Assembly (NCBI RefSeq): GCF_021391675.1
Contig: NZ_CP090096.1
Coordinates: 1-64,000, forward strand
Length of the DNA: 64,000 nucleotides
Origin: Neorhizobium galegae
GTDB lineage: Bacteria; Pseudomonadota; Alphaproteobacteria; Rhizobiales; Rhizobiaceae
Direction of reading: 5' to 3'
Below, in pieces: positions 1 through 10,527 of the stretch; position 1 is the first letter of the stretch, and the number at the start of each line of letters is the position of its first letter. The translations under genes and the position numbers were made by a program. The notes below the pieces were generated by a model. The model was not told the origin of the DNA. It ran no database searches and was given only the letters and a program-made list of their open reading frames with translations.

Positions 1-147
1 AGAGGCGCCGGAAAGCCCTTCTTCGCCCGCTTGGTTGCCGATGTGGAAAGGCGCACCGAGGCGGCCATGGCCCAATCTCATGCGTTGCTTGCAACCCGGT
101 TGGGACTGCAGGCGCAACTGATCGCCGAAGAGAAAACAGACCTATGA
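1..147 (+). CDS. 3' end of an unidentified gene (partial)
   Basis: An open frame enters from the left edge and ends at TGA 145-147, giving 48 C-terminal residues that are mostly helical and charged and end in AEEKTDL. Its stop overlaps the start of the next gene by four bases (ATGA), which indicates translational coupling and one operon. The fragment is too short to place in a family. The partner is an Gfo/Idh/MocA oxidoreductase, so a sugar or inositol catabolic enzyme or regulator is plausible, but this is only inference. Confidence 0.6.
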   Translation, partial: RGAGKPFFARLVADVERRTEAAMAQSHALLATRLGLQAQLIAEEKTDL

Positions 148-1214
148 CGAAACGCATCCGTGTCGCCGTGATCGGCGCGGGTATAGGCAAGGCGCATATC
201 GCCGCTTATGCGCAATTGGCCGATCTTTTCGAGGTCCGCTACGTCTGCGACCTCAACCTTCCTCGCGCCGAGGACGCGGCGCAACAGGCTCCGGGAAGCC
301 GGGTCGTTCCCGACATCAGCGAGGTCTTCGCCGACCCCTCCGTGGATCTGGTCGACATCTGCCTGCCGCCACAACTGCACGCGCCGATGACGCTTGCCGC
401 ACTGGAAGCAGGAAAGCACGTGGTCTGCGAAAAGCCTCTTGCCGGTTCAATAACCGAGGTGCGCCGGATCACTGAGCTTTCCGCACGAACGGGGCGGCAG
501 GTCTTTCCCGTGTTCCAGTATCGTTATGGCGCCGGCTACCGGGCAGCACACGAATTGAAGATCCGGGGTCTCCTGGGCCGGCCTTACGTGGTGGCGCTGG
601 AAACACATTGGCAACGCGGATCCGACTATTACGCAGAGCGCTGGCGGGGCACCTGGAAAGGCGAGCTCGGCGGCGTGCTCGTCAGTCATGCATGTCATAT
701 CCACAATCTGACGACTCATCTCGTTGGAGATGTCGTGGAGGTTGCCGCCTTCCTTGATACCCGCGTCAATCCCATCGAGACCGAAGATTGTGCCGTGCTT
801 TCGATGCGCACTGCATCGGGGGCGCTGATCACGTCCTCGGTCACCTTGGGTGCGGCCGGAAACAGTTCACGGCTCAGGATGTGTTTCGAGCATGTCACGG
901 TAACGTCGGGCACGGAACCCTATCAGATAGGGGCAGGACCGTGGAAGTTCGAAGCTACCGAGGCCTCGCGGCAGCCCGAGATCGACGCGGCAACTCAAGA
1001 TATACCCGACGTCCTTCCACGATTTCCCGGACTATTCTCAGATGTCCATGCGCGTCTTACCGGCGAACCTGACCTCTACCTGCCGTCGCTTCAGGAAAGT
1101 TATCATTCGATCGAGCTTGTTACAGCAATCTACGCATCGGCAAGGGGAGGCCAGGTCGTACGCCTGCCGCTTTCCGCGGATCACCCCCTCGCCGCAGGCT
1201 GGCTGCCGGTCTGA
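144..1214 (+). CDS. Gfo/Idh/MocA family NAD(P)-dependent oxidoreductase
   Basis: This 356-residue protein is the usual length for the glucose-fructose oxidoreductase / inositol 2-dehydrogenase family. The N-terminal Rossmann fold shows VAVIGAGIGKAHIAAY within the first 25 residues. The family EKP motif (CEKPLAG) lies near residue 97, where the lysine contacts cofactor and substrate. The C-terminal half is the alpha/beta substrate domain. Family members oxidise or reduce a hydroxyl of a sugar, cyclitol or sugar acid in the cytoplasm; the substrate cannot be read from the sequence. The ATG overlaps the stop of the preceding gene by four bases. The following gene is convergent, so this is probably the last gene of an operon that begins outside the window. 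Confidence 0.9.
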   Translation: MTKRIRVAVIGAGIGKAHIAAYAQLADLFEVRYVCDLNLPRAEDAAQQAPGSRVVPDISEVFADPSVDLVDICLPPQLHAPMTLAALEAGKHVVCEKPLAGSITEVRRITELSARTGRQVFPVFQYRYGAGYRAAHELKIRGLLGRPYVVALETHWQRGSDYYAERWRGTWKGELGGVLVSHACHIHNLTTHLVGDVVEVAAFLDTRVNPIETEDCAVLSMRTASGALITSSVTLGAAGNSSRLRMCFEHVTVTSGTEPYQIGAGPWKFEATEASRQPEIDAATQDIPDVLPRFPGLFSDVHARLTGEPDLYLPSLQESYHSIELVTAIYASARGGQVVRLPLSADHPLAAGWLPV

Positions 1215-1249
1215 ACAGGACAGACAATCGCGGAGCCCGAAAGGGTCGC

Positions 1250-2926
1250 TCAGGCGGCCGTCGCCCGCTCAGCCACCGCGCGATGCACTGCCGTCTGAAG
1301 TTGTTCTTGAGTGAACGGTTTCGTCATCCGCGGGAGATCTGAAAGCCCGTGATCTTCGTGTAGTTCAACATATCCAGAGGCGAGGATCACCGGCAAGCCC
1401 GGATAGGAGGCGAGAATCCGGCGTGCCAGTTCCGCTCCGGTCATGCCCGGCATGGCGTGGTCCGTGATGACGAGGTCGAACTTCCGGTCAGAGCCGAGGA
1501 TCTCGAGTGCGGCGGCGGCCGAGGATGCCTCCGTGGCGACATGACCAAGATCTTCCAGCATTGCCGACGTTCCCATGCTGACGAGTGAATCGTCGTCGAC
1601 CACAAGCACCGTCAGTGCATTCGGCACATTGGGAGCAGCGTCTGGCGATGTGGCCTCCGGTGACGACGCTGCCACCGCAATATTTTCGGCGACCGGCAGC
1701 CACAAAGACACCGTCGTCCCCTCTCCCTTCACGCTCGACAGGTCCAGGATGCCGCCCGACTGAGCCGCCAGACCGTGCACCATGGAAAGGCCCAGACCGG
1801 TTCCCTTTCCAGGTCCTTTCGTCGTGAAAAATGGCTCGGCTGCGCGGGTAACCGTTGCTTCGTCCATGCCCTCCCCGGTGTCGGAAACCGAAATCCGCAC
1901 GTATCGACCGGCAGCCAGGCTGCCGTGTCTCGATACATCTTTCTCTTCTGCGGACACCATGATCGTGCCGCCCCCGATCATGGCGTCCCGCGCGTTCACG
2001 AACAGATTGAGGAGAGCAAGTTCGAGCTGGTTGCTGTCGACCAACAACTGCGGAAGCCGTGGCGGAATATCTTTTCTGATATCGACACCAGGTCCCAGCG
2101 CCTTGCTCAGCAGGTCTTGGATGTTTTCGAAGAGCTCGGCGAAATCGATCGCATGCGGCTTCAATTCCTGGCGGCGCGCGAATGCCAGCAACCGTTGGGT
2201 CAAAGCCGCGCCGCGCTCGGCCGCCTGTATCGCGTTGGCGATCAGCCGCTCGCTCTTCTCATCGATTGGAAGCCGCTTCTTCAGGAGGTTCAAGCTGCCC
2301 AGTACTGCCATCAGCAGATTGTTGAAATCGTGGGCGACGCCCCCGGTCAGCTGGCCGATCGTGTCCAGCTTTTGCGCCTCGAACAACTGAGCAAGCGCCT
2401 CTTCGCGCTCCCGCGTCCTCTGGTCAATCCGCTCTTCGAGTTCTTCATTGAGCTGACGGAGCTGGTTCGAAGACGCTTCGAGCTCGGCAGTGCGTTCCCG
2501 AACCCTATCCTCGAGGTCGGCGTTCAATCGCTCAAGTTCCCTCGTCTTCCGGTACAGGTCCGCGAATACCCGTACCTTGGCCCGCAGAACCTCCGGAACG
2601 ATGGGTACGGATACATAGTCGACGGCACCCGCCGCATAGCCCCGCAGCCGGTCCGGTTCCGCCATCATGACCGCCGACACAAAAATGATCGCCGTATGCT
2701 GGTAGCGGGGGTGCTCCCTGATCATGCTGACGAGCTCGAAGCCATCCTGCTCCGGCATGCAGACATCCACGAGAATGACCGCGATATCGTTGCGCAGGAG
2801 ATGCTCCAAAGCCTCTCTGCCCGACTGGGCCTTGATCAGATTTTCGCCAAGTTCCTGCAGCACGACTTCATAGCTCAGGAGCTTTGCCGGCTGATCATCC
2901 ACGAGAAGGATATTGACGGGGTTCAT
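1250..2926 (-). CDS. Receiver - histidine kinase - receiver hybrid protein
   Basis: This 558-residue soluble protein has an N-terminal receiver (NILLVDDQPAKLL, phospho-acceptor in VILVDVCMPEQDG). A coiled coil follows at about 125-195, then a HisKA domain with H-box GGVAHDFNNLL near residue 198, a HATPase_c domain with GKGTGLGLSMVHG, and a C-terminal receiver (LTVLVVDDDSLVS, ITDHAMPGMTG). There is no membrane segment, so it should act in the cytoplasm on a phosphoryl group received from elsewhere. It begins about ten bases after the stop of the giant HAMP kinase, so the two are almost certainly cotranscribed and probably form one phosphorelay. I chose ATG 2926 because AGGG lies eight bases upstream; ATG 2932 is too close to that site. 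The output target is not visible nearby. Confidence 0.9.
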   Translation of the reverse strand: MNPVNILLVDDQPAKLLSYEVVLQELGENLIKAQSGREALEHLLRNDIAVILVDVCMPEQDGFELVSMIREHPRYQHTAIIFVSAVMMAEPDRLRGYAAGAVDYVSVPIVPEVLRAKVRVFADLYRKTRELERLNADLEDRVRERTAELEASSNQLRQLNEELEERIDQRTREREEALAQLFEAQKLDTIGQLTGGVAHDFNNLLMAVLGSLNLLKKRLPIDEKSERLIANAIQAAERGAALTQRLLAFARRQELKPHAIDFAELFENIQDLLSKALGPGVDIRKDIPPRLPQLLVDSNQLELALLNLFVNARDAMIGGGTIMVSAEEKDVSRHGSLAAGRYVRISVSDTGEGMDEATVTRAAEPFFTTKGPGKGTGLGLSMVHGLAAQSGGILDLSSVKGEGTTVSLWLPVAENIAVAASSPEATSPDAAPNVPNALTVLVVDDDSLVSMGTSAMLEDLGHVATEASSAAAALEILGSDRKFDLVITDHAMPGMTGAELARRILASYPGLPVILASGYVELHEDHGLSDLPRMTKPFTQEQLQTAVHRAVAERATAA

Positions 2927-2936
2927 GGCCATATCC

Positions 2937-5900
2937 CTAGCGATGCAACCACATGCGGAGCGCGGAAAGCAATTGCTCCGTATTGACCGGCTTTGCCAGA
3001 TAATCCGACGCACCCGCCTCCAGGCACTTTTCGCGGTCTCCCTTCATTGCCTTTGCGGTCAGCGCAAGGATGGGCAGGCGCCGGAACCTGGGGTCCGAGC
3101 GGATCACCTGCATCGTTTCGTATCCGTCCATTCCAGGCATCATGATGTCCATCAGAACGATCGCGACAGCCGGCTCCCTATGAATGACGTCGATGGCTTC
3201 GCTTCCGGTCGTCGCTGTCAGAACCCTCATTCCGCGGCGCTCGAGAACGCTGCTGAGGGCGAAGATATTGCGGGCGTCGTCGTCTACCAGCAGAACGGTC
3301 TCCCCAATCAGATCCTCATCGGAACTGTGAAGTTCTTCAAGCATCGCTTGCTTGGCGGCCGGCATATCGGCCACGACCCGATGGAGAAACAGCGCAGTTT
3401 CATCCAGGAGACGCTCGGGCGACTCCACACCTTTCACGACGACGCTGCGCGCCATCGTGTGGAGCTGGGCGTCCTCCTCCGGCGAGAGCTCACGGCCCGT
3501 GAACACGACGACCGGAACCTCGGCAATATCACGGTCGTCGCGGATCTTTTCGAGAACTTCGAACCCGGTCATGTCAGGTAGGGTAAGATCGAGAACGACG
3601 CAGTCGACCGGCTCCTGTTTAAGCGCGGCCAACGCTTCAGCCCCGGAGCCTACGCTTTCGATGTCGATATCATCATGGCTGAGCAGAGCGGTCACGCTCA
3701 GGCGCTCCGCCTCACTGTCTTCAACGAGCAGAAGCCGCTTGCGACGGGGTTCGGCATAATTCTTCAGCCGCAGGAATGCCTTTCCAAGGCTGTCGGTGGT
3801 TGTGGGCTTGCTCATGAAGGCGAAGGCGCCGCGCGTGAGGCCATGCTGACGGTCCTCGTCAAGGCTGATGATCTGGACCGGGATATGCCGCGTCGCCGCG
3901 CTCTGCTTGAGCTGGCTCAGCACCGTCCAGCCGAGCATGTCCGGCAGGAAGATATCGAGTGATATTGCGGCAGGCTTGTATTCCTGCGCCAAATTCAACG
4001 CTTCGCTGCCGCGCGTGGTCACCAGAACCTTGAACCCGCTGTCATGGGCCAGATCGACAAGGACGCGGGCGTAATGAGGATCGTCCTCGACAATCAGCAG
4101 AACCGCATCCCCGGATTTTATTTCACCGCGATCGTCTTCGACTTGTTCTACGGATCTGTCGGCACGCCGTGCGGCGGCGGCCTCTGCGAGCTGCACGACA
4201 TTGCTTTGTGCCGGCAGGGATTTCGAGGCGGGGGACGCGCCGACATATGTCAGTGGCAGGTAGAGTACGAAGGTGCTGCCAACACCGGGGGTGCTGCGCA
4301 GCTGGATCTCGCCGCCAAGGAGGTTCGCGAGCTCCCGGCTGATCGCAAGACCTAGCCCGGTGCCCCCATATTTTCGGCTGGTCGAGGCATCCGCCTGTTG
4401 GAACGCCTCGAATATGATGCGCTGTTTTTCGGGCGGGATGCCGATACCGGTATCGGAGACTTCGAAGGCCATCACCGACGGGGCATGTTTGAGAGAAGGA
4501 TGATCCGAGGACCAGCCATCCGTCACCGGAGCGACCCTCAGCGTGACGCCGCCTTGCGCGGTGAACTTGAACGCATTGGACAACAGGTTTTTGAGGATCT
4601 GCTGCAGCCGCTTGGAGTCGGTAATGATGCTTCTCGGCACGTCTTCGCCAATCTCAACCATGTAAGTCAAATCGCGATTTTCCGCTTCATGCCGGAACGG
4701 CCTCGACATCATCTCCAGCAGATTGGTGACGAATATCTCCTCGGCATCGACCGAAACGGTCCCCGACTCGATTTTGGAGAGGTCGAGAATATCGCTGATC
4801 AGGTTGAGGAGATCGGTGCCGGCCCCATGGATGGTCTTTGCGAACTCCACCTGCTTGCCGGAAAGGTTGCCGTCGGGATTTTCCCCCAACTGCTGGCCGA
4901 GGATCAGGATCGAGTTGAGGGGCGTGCGCAGCTCGTGCGACATGTTGGCGAGGAACTCGGACTTGTATTTCGATGTCAGCGCCAGCTCGGTTGCTTTCTC
5001 TTCCAGCGCGCGACGGGCCTGCTCGATTTCCTGGTTCTTCGCCTCGACCTCGACATTTCGTTCTTCGAGCTGCTGCGCCTTTTGCTCAAGCTGCTCGTTG
5101 GTCTGCTGCAATTCCCTCTGCTGCGTCTGAAGTTCGGTCGCAAGCTGTTGGGACTGCTTCAGCAGACCTTCCGTCTGCATCGTCGCCTCGATCGAGTTGA
5201 GTACGATGCCGATCGAGGTTGTCAGCTGGTCGAGGAACGAAAGCTGCAACTCGGTGAATTCGCCGGCCGAAGCAAGCTCGATCACCGCCTTGACCTGCCC
5301 TTCGAAGTGAACCGGCAGAACGATGGCGCTCTTGGGAAGGGTCGAGAAAACGCCCGAGCTGATGGGAACGACATTGTCTGGAAGATTGGTGACGAGGATG
5401 CGACGGGCATCGATGGCGCACTGCCCCACCAGGCCCTGACCGAACTCCAGCCGCCGCGGATGTGCCGCACCGACCCCGTCCGCGTAACTGGACAGCAGAG
5501 AAAGGGTTGGCTGGCGATCCTCCGCATCCACCTGATAGATCACGCCTTGATGTGCCCCGACGAGAGGCGCCAGTTCCGAAAGCAGCATTTTCCCGACCAG
5601 GGTCAGGTCGCGCTGCCCCTGGAGCATGTTGGTGAATCTCGCCAGGTTCGTCTTCAGCCAGTCCTGTTCGGTATTCTGCTCCGTCGTCAGACGCAGGTTG
5701 CCGATCATCGTATTGATGTTGTCCTTGAGCTCGGCGACTTCGCCGCGCGCTTCCACCTGGATCGACCGCGTCAAGTCGCCCTTTGTCACGGCCGTCGCGA
5801 CTTCCGCGATAGCCCGGACCTGGGTGGTCAGGTTTGCCGCCAGCAGGTTGACGTTACCGGTCAGATCTTTCCATGTACCGGCGGTGCCCGGCACGTTCGC

Positions 5901-8900
5901 CTGACCGCCAAGGCGGCCTTCGACGCCAACCTCGCGAGCCACCGTGGTGACCTGGTCGGCGAAGGTCGCGAGCGTATTGGTCATGTTATTGATGGTTTCG
6001 GCAAGTGCCGCGACCTCACCCTTGGATGCGACGGTAAGGTTCTGCTTGAGATCGCCGTTGGCAACGGCCGTCACCACCTTGACAATACCGCGCACCTGCT
6101 CCGTCAGGTTGGCGGCCATGACGTTGACCGTGTCTGTCAGATCCTTCCATGTGCCGGCGACGCCGGGCACCTGCGCCTGGCCGCCGAGCTTGCCTTCGGT
6201 GCCGACTTCGCGCGCCACGCGCGTGACTTCGCCCGCAAAGGCATTGAGCTGGTCCACCATCGTGTTGATCGTGTTCTTCAGTTCGAGAATTTCGCCCTTC
6301 ACATCCACGGTGATCTTGCGCGACAGATCGCCTCGCGCGACGGCTGTTGTCACTTCGGCAATATTGCGGACCTGCGTGGTGAGATTGGCAGCAAGCAGGT
6401 TGACGTTGTCAGTCAGGTCTTTCCAGGTGCCGGCGACTCCCGGCACGACCGCCTGGCCGCCAAGACGGCCATCGGTGCCGACCTCGCGCGCCACGCGCGT
6501 CACTTCGCCCGCAAACGATCGAAGCTGATCGACCATGGTGTTGAGGGTGTCTTTCAACAGCAGGATTTCACCGCGAACATCGACGGTGATCTTGCGCGAC
6601 AAGTCGCCATTGGCGATCGCGGTGGCCACCTCGGCGATATTGCGGACCTGGGCCGTCAGGTTGCCGGCCATCGAGTTGACGCTGTCGGTCAGATCCTTCC
6701 AGGTACCCGCGACGCCCGACACCTGCGCCTGGCCGCCGAGCTTGCCTTCAGTACCGACCTCGCGTGCCACGCGTGTCACTTCACCGGCAAAAGCGTTCAG
6801 CTGATCCACCATCGTGTTGATGGTGTTTTTCAGTTCCAGGATTTCGCCCTTCACGTCGACGGTGATCTTGCGCGACAGGTCTCCCCGTGCGACCGCAGTC
6901 GTCACTTCCGCAATGTTACGCACCTGGCCAGTAAGGTTGGAGGCCATCGAGTTGACGTTCTCGGTCAGATCCTTCCAGGTGCCGGCAACACCCGGTACCT
7001 GAGCCTGGCCGCCGAGCTTGCCTTCGGTGCCCACTTCACGCGCCACACGGGTCACTTCCGAGGCGAACCGGTTGAGCTGGTCCACCATCGTGTTGAGCGT
7101 CTCCTTCAGCTGAAGGATTTCCCCCTTCACGTCGACGGTGATCTTGCGCGACAGGTCGCCGTTGGCGATCGCCGTCGAGACCTCGGCGATGTTGCGGACC
7201 TGGGCCGTCAGGTTGCCGGCCATCGAGTTCACCGAATCTGTCAGATCCTTCCACGTGCCGGCAACACCCAGAACGTTCGCCTGGCCCCCGAGCCGCCCTT
7301 CAGTCCCGACCTCTCGGGCGACACGCGTCACCTCCCCGGCAAAGCCGTTGAGCTGGTCCACCATCGTGTTGATGGTTTCCTTCAGTTCCAGAATTTCGCC
7401 GGACACCGTCACGGTGATCTTCTTCGACAGGTCGCCCTGGGCGACGGCGGTCGCAACTTCGGCGATGTTGCGCACCTGACCCGTCAGGTTGGAGGCCATC
7501 GAATTGACCGAGTCGGTCAGATCCTTCCAGGTCCCGGCGACGCCGCGCACGTTGGCCTGACCGCCAAGCCGACCTTCGGTCCCCACTTCGCGCGCGACAC
7601 GCGTTACTTCGGATGCAAACGCGTTCAGCTGGTCGACCATGGTGTTGATGGTCTCCTTCAGCTCCAGGATTTCACCCTTCACATCGACGGTGATCTTCTT
7701 CGACAAGTCGCCATTGGCGATTGCCGTGGAGACCTCGGCGATGTTGCGGACCTGTGCCGTCAGGTTCCCGGCCATGGAGTTGACGTTCTCCGTCAGGTCC
7801 TTCCAGGTTCCGGCGACGCCGCGAACGTTTGCCTGGCCGCCGAGCCGTCCTTCCGTCCCCACTTCGCGGGCGACGCGAGTGACTTCTGAGGCGAAGGCAT
7901 TCAGCTGATCGACCATCGTGTTGATGGTTTCTTTCAGCTCCAGGATTTCGCCGGAAACCGTGACCGTGATCTTCTTCGACAAGTCGCCGTTGGCGATTGC
8001 CGTCGAGACCTCGGCGATGTTTCGCACCTGCGCCGTAAGATTGGACGCCATGGAATTGACGTTGTCGGTGAGGTCCTTCCAGGTTCCGGCGACGCCCGGC
8101 ACCTGGGCCTGGCCGCCGAGACGGCCTTCGGTGCCGACTTCACGGGCGACACGCGTCACCTCGCCGGCAAAGCCGTTGAGCTGGTCGACCATTGTGTTGA
8201 TGGTTTCCTTGAGTTCCAGGATTTCGCCGGACACATCAACGGTGATCTTGCGTGAAAGGTCGCCACGGGCGACGGCGGTCGTGACCTGGGCGATGTTTCG
8301 CACCTGCGCCGTCAGGTTACCGCACATTGCATTGACCGAGTCGGTCAAATCCTTCCACGTACCGGCAACGCCCGGCACGAGCGCCTGGCCACCCAGCTTT
8401 CCTTCTGTACCGACCTCCCGGGCAACGCGCGTCACTTCCGATGCGAAGGAGCGGAGCTGGTCGACCATGGTGTTGATGGCTTCCTTCAGCTGCAGGATTT
8501 CGCCGCGCACATCGACGGTGATCTTTTTGGAAAGATCGCCGTTGGCAACCGCAATCGTGACGTCTGCGATATTGCGGACCTGAGCGGTCAGGTTCGAAGC
8601 CATCGAGTTGACGCTCTCGGTGAGGTCTTTCCAAACGCCGGTCACTTCCGGAACCTGGGCCTGTCCACCCAGCTTGCCATCGGTACCGACCTCGCGGGCG
8701 ACACGGGTCACTTCGGATGTGAACACACTCAGCTGCTTGATCATCGTGTTGACGATCTCGGCTGAACGCAGGAACTCCCCTTTCAAGGGTCTCCCATCGA
8801 CGTCAAGCGGAACCGTTTGCAGCAGGTCGCCCTTGGCGACCGCCGTGATCGTCCGGGTAACGGCGGTCGTCGGCCAAAGCAAATCGTCGATCAGGGTATT

Positions 8901-9236
8901 GATCGACCCTTCCATGTCCGCCCAGGCTCCGTCAGAGAGGCCAAATCTGACGCGCGTTCTGGTGCGTCCATCCCGCCCGACCACCTGACCGACATTTTCG
9001 AGCTGCGCCGCCATTTTCTGGTTGGCCGCGATGATTTCGTTCAATGTATCTGCAATTTTTCCGGTGACGCCGGTCATGTCGGACCGCATCCGGACCGAAA
9101 AGTCTCCCCGTCTCATCGCCAGGAGAGCTTCAAGCAGGGCGCGGGCGTCTTCGTCCGCCATCACCGCCACATCTACGTCCGAAAGGTCGTCCGAATCCAC
9201 GCCACTGCGCTGAACGTCATTGCCCTGTCTAGCCAC
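2937..9236 (-). CDS. Giant soluble poly-HAMP hybrid histidine kinase with three receivers
   Basis: This 2099-residue protein has no signal peptide or membrane segment. After two divergent HAMP-like units ([15 protein letters not shown]) come eleven tandem 92-residue units, about residues 170-1180. Each carries a canonical HAMP half ([12 protein letters not shown]) and a second half marked by GTWKDLT. A GAF domain (about 1210-1360) and a glutamine-rich coiled coil (about 1370-1425) follow. The HisKA H-box is [15 protein letters not shown] (histidine near 1432), then HATPase_c with [13 protein letters not shown]. Three receivers follow, with acceptors in [18 protein letters not shown] and [11 protein letters not shown]. 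The architecture resembles fungal group III kinases (Nik1/Os-1), which sense osmotic or cell-wall stress, but with more repeats. The start is GTG after a GGGGGG ribosome site. The adjacent receiver-kinase gene is the likely relay partner. Confidence 0.93.
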   Translation of the reverse strand: MARQGNDVQRSGVDSDDLSDVDVAVMADEDARALLEALLAMRRGDFSVRMRSDMTGVTGKIADTLNEIIAANQKMAAQLENVGQVVGRDGRTRTRVRFGLSDGAWADMEGSINTLIDDLLWPTTAVTRTITAVAKGDLLQTVPLDVDGRPLKGEFLRSAEIVNTMIKQLSVFTSEVTRVAREVGTDGKLGGQAQVPEVTGVWKDLTESVNSMASNLTAQVRNIADVTIAVANGDLSKKITVDVRGEILQLKEAINTMVDQLRSFASEVTRVAREVGTEGKLGGQALVPGVAGTWKDLTDSVNAMCGNLTAQVRNIAQVTTAVARGDLSRKITVDVSGEILELKETINTMVDQLNGFAGEVTRVAREVGTEGRLGGQAQVPGVAGTWKDLTDNVNSMASNLTAQVRNIAEVSTAIANGDLSKKITVTVSGEILELKETINTMVDQLNAFASEVTRVAREVGTEGRLGGQANVRGVAGTWKDLTENVNSMAGNLTAQVRNIAEVSTAIANGDLSKKITVDVKGEILELKETINTMVDQLNAFASEVTRVAREVGTEGRLGGQANVRGVAGTWKDLTDSVNSMASNLTGQVRNIAEVATAVAQGDLSKKITVTVSGEILELKETINTMVDQLNGFAGEVTRVAREVGTEGRLGGQANVLGVAGTWKDLTDSVNSMAGNLTAQVRNIAEVSTAIANGDLSRKITVDVKGEILQLKETLNTMVDQLNRFASEVTRVAREVGTEGKLGGQAQVPGVAGTWKDLTENVNSMASNLTGQVRNIAEVTTAVARGDLSRKITVDVKGEILELKNTINTMVDQLNAFAGEVTRVAREVGTEGKLGGQAQVSGVAGTWKDLTDSVNSMAGNLTAQVRNIAEVATAIANGDLSRKITVDVRGEILLLKDTLNTMVDQLRSFAGEVTRVAREVGTDGRLGGQAVVPGVAGTWKDLTDNVNLLAANLTTQVRNIAEVTTAVARGDLSRKITVDVKGEILELKNTINTMVDQLNAFAGEVTRVAREVGTEGKLGGQAQVPGVAGTWKDLTDTVNVMAANLTEQVRGIVKVVTAVANGDLKQNLTVASKGEVAALAETINNMTNTLATFADQVTTVAREVGVEGRLGGQANVPGTAGTWKDLTGNVNLLAANLTTQVRAIAEVATAVTKGDLTRSIQVEARGEVAELKDNINTMIGNLRLTTEQNTEQDWLKTNLARFTNMLQGQRDLTLVGKMLLSELAPLVGAHQGVIYQVDAEDRQPTLSLLSSYADGVGAAHPRRLEFGQGLVGQCAIDARRILVTNLPDNVVPISSGVFSTLPKSAIVLPVHFEGQVKAVIELASAGEFTELQLSFLDQLTTSIGIVLNSIEATMQTEGLLKQSQQLATELQTQQRELQQTNEQLEQKAQQLEERNVEVEAKNQEIEQARRALEEKATELALTSKYKSEFLANMSHELRTPLNSILILGQQLGENPDGNLSGKQVEFAKTIHGAGTDLLNLISDILDLSKIESGTVSVDAEEIFVTNLLEMMSRPFRHEAENRDLTYMVEIGEDVPRSIITDSKRLQQILKNLLSNAFKFTAQGGVTLRVAPVTDGWSSDHPSLKHAPSVMAFEVSDTGIGIPPEKQRIIFEAFQQADASTSRKYGGTGLGLAISRELANLLGGEIQLRSTPGVGSTFVLYLPLTYVGASPASKSLPAQSNVVQLAEAAAARRADRSVEQVEDDRGEIKSGDAVLLIVEDDPHYARVLVDLAHDSGFKVLVTTRGSEALNLAQEYKPAAISLDIFLPDMLGWTVLSQLKQSAATRHIPVQIISLDEDRQHGLTRGAFAFMSKPTTTDSLGKAFLRLKNYAEPRRKRLLLVEDSEAERLSVTALLSHDDIDIESVGSGAEALAALKQEPVDCVVLDLTLPDMTGFEVLEKIRDDRDIAEVPVVVFTGRELSPEEDAQLHTMARSVVVKGVESPERLLDETALFLHRVVADMPAAKQAMLEELHSSDEDLIGETVLLVDDDARNIFALSSVLERRGMRVLTATTGSEAIDVIHREPAVAIVLMDIMMPGMDGYETMQVIRSDPRFRRLPILALTAKAMKGDREKCLEAGASDYLAKPVNTEQLLSALRMWLHR
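5690..8725 (-). repeat. Eleven in-frame 276-bp tandem repeats encoding HAMP pairs
   Basis: The codons for WKDLT recur at an exact 276-bp spacing: the first at about 8630 and the last at about 5870, a distance of 2760 bases, or ten periods. This gives eleven units of 92 residues inside the giant kinase. The central units are nearly identical at protein level and very similar at DNA level, while the last two (10 and 11) are more diverged. No linker is lost or gained, so the phase of the coiled HAMP stack is preserved. The array is a likely substrate for unequal recombination. Confidence 0.93.
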
Positions 9237-9293
9237 AGAACCCCCCTGCCCTAAAATCCAGTTTAATCTAGTGCGCGATTTTAAAAAGACTAC

Positions 9294-9313
9294 AGGCTGG
9301 GCGTACCCAGCCT
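9294..9313 (-). other. Hairpin in the leader of the HAMP kinase gene
   Basis: AGGCTGGG and CCCAGCCT form a perfect 8-bp stem around a four-base loop, 58 bases upstream of the GTG start at 9236. On the minus strand it is followed after a few bases by a TTTTT run, so it could act as an attenuator or terminator in the leader of the kinase mRNA, or end transcripts arriving from upstream on that strand. Confidence 0.45.
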
Positions 9314-9414
9314 CCTGCGTCAGTTGGAGCGCGGGACAGGGCCGACCAAGACCGATCCACTTTCAAAATCGGCGTATCCAACCGACCCCTCCGCGACAGA
9401 CGAGGAGCAGAAGA

Positions 9415-9465
9415 TTTGTCAAATATGTCAGTTAGCTGATTGACAATATGAGCAAATTTCGCTCA
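9415..9465. promoter_or_regulatory. Control region of the four-carbon acid sugar kinase and gntR genes
   Basis: Two copies of TTGTCAA face each other (9416-9422 on plus, 9440-9446 on minus), and the second also provides a TTGACA -35-like box. Just downstream lies a 17-base imperfect palindrome with TGAGC / GCTCA arms (9449-9465). The same TTGTCAA element recurs as an inverted pair in the other control region of this island (14593-14599 and 14715-14721), which makes it a candidate operator for the GntR protein encoded at 10528. No convincing -10 box is seen. Confidence 0.4.
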
Positions 9466-9483
9466 AAAAGATAACAACAGATT

Positions 9484-10524
9484 ATGTGGTCCATTATGCT
9501 GGTTATTCTTGCTGACGACCTGACTGGCGCGCTTGATTGCGCGGCGCCGTTTGCCGGCAGGGGTTTGCATACTGAAATCGCGTTGAGCGTCGAGGCTATC
9601 GGATCGGCCTTGCAACTGAGGCCGGCGGTTCTTTCAATTAACCTCGGATCTCGGGAAGTCGAGGCGGAGGCTGCGCGGCAGGCAACTGCTGCGGCCCTGT
9701 CGTCCCTGCCGTCGGGCATCGTTCTGTTCAAGAAGATCGATTCCCGCCTCAAGGGCAATATCGCCGCAGAGCTCGACGCCACGCCTTTTCACCTGGCGCT
9801 CGTCGCACCTGCGATACCTGATTTCGGACGAAATGTCCGAATGGGACATGTCGAAGGTTTTGGCCTGGACGAGCCGCTGAATGTCGCCGACGCGCTTGGC
9901 GTTCATGCCGAACGCGCCATCATTCCCGATACGCTTTCACAGGAAGACATGCCCGCGGCTCTGACAATCGGCCGCGGGGCCGGGGCCGATCTTCTTGTCG
10001 GCGCCAGGGGTCTCGCCGAGGCGCTGGCCTGTCACATGACAGACCGTCCGGTCGCCGAACCGGCCCTTCCTGAACCCGGCCCCGCCCTTTTTGTCATCGG
10101 CTCGAGAGATCCAATCACGCTGGCGCAAGTCGAGGAACTGCGGCAGGCGGTCGTGCTTGACTACATTGCCGCGCCGAACGGGCGCCCGGAGAAGATCGCA
10201 CCGCCCCAGCATTCCGTGACGCTGGTTCAGGCCACGCCGGATGGAAAGGACGATCCGCCGCTTCAGGTATCGGACAGGCTGGCGGCGAGCATAGTCCCGG
10301 ACATGACAGCGCCGGTCGCCACCCTGCTCCTTTCGGGCGGCGCGACTGCCGAGGCTGTCTTGAAGGCAATGAATGTTTCGAGGTTCCGGCTTCTCGGCGA
10401 ATGTCTGCCGGGCCTTGGCTTGGCTTATATCGAAGGCCAATGCATCATCGCCAAATCCGGCGGATTCGGCACGCCGGGCACATTGTGCGAGATAGCAAGA
10501 ATAGCCATGGGCGAGAAGGGTTGA
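9484..10524 (+). CDS. Four-carbon acid sugar kinase family protein (DUF1537 / OtnK-DtnK type)
   Basis: Family members phosphorylate D-threonate, D-erythronate, 3-oxo-tetronate or related four-carbon acid sugars with ATP. The N-terminal substrate domain opens with ILADDLTGALDCAAPFA, and KKIDSRLKGN lies near residue 82, both family signatures. The C-terminal nucleotide domain shows LLLSGGATAEAV and AKSGGFGTPGTL. At 346 residues it is shorter than the roughly 420 usual for the family. The missing length appears to be in the middle (after about residue 170), so substrate choice may differ. The family start would be MLVILADD at 9496, and ATG 9484 is an equally possible start; no clear ribosome site separates them. 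It is followed after three bases by a GntR regulator, and PdxA2, its usual metabolic partner, is encoded 2 kb away. Confidence 0.85.
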   Translation: MWSIMLVILADDLTGALDCAAPFAGRGLHTEIALSVEAIGSALQLRPAVLSINLGSREVEAEAARQATAAALSSLPSGIVLFKKIDSRLKGNIAAELDATPFHLALVAPAIPDFGRNVRMGHVEGFGLDEPLNVADALGVHAERAIIPDTLSQEDMPAALTIGRGAGADLLVGARGLAEALACHMTDRPVAEPALPEPGPALFVIGSRDPITLAQVEELRQAVVLDYIAAPNGRPEKIAPPQHSVTLVQATPDGKDDPPLQVSDRLAASIVPDMTAPVATLLLSGGATAEAVLKAMNVSRFRLLGECLPGLGLAYIEGQCIIAKSGGFGTPGTLCEIARIAMGEKG

Positions 10525-10527
10525 ACG

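Noticed and set aside
4398..7889. A very long plus-strand open frame opposite the giant kinase
   Set aside because: It is antisense to the HAMP repeats and exists only because the repeated, G+C-rich sequence lacks stops in that frame; it has no start context, no domain and repeats in the same 276-bp period.
5690..8725. Tandem repeats considered as CRISPR or minisatellite
   Set aside because: The period is 276 bases, in frame, and encodes HAMP motifs; there are no unique spacers.
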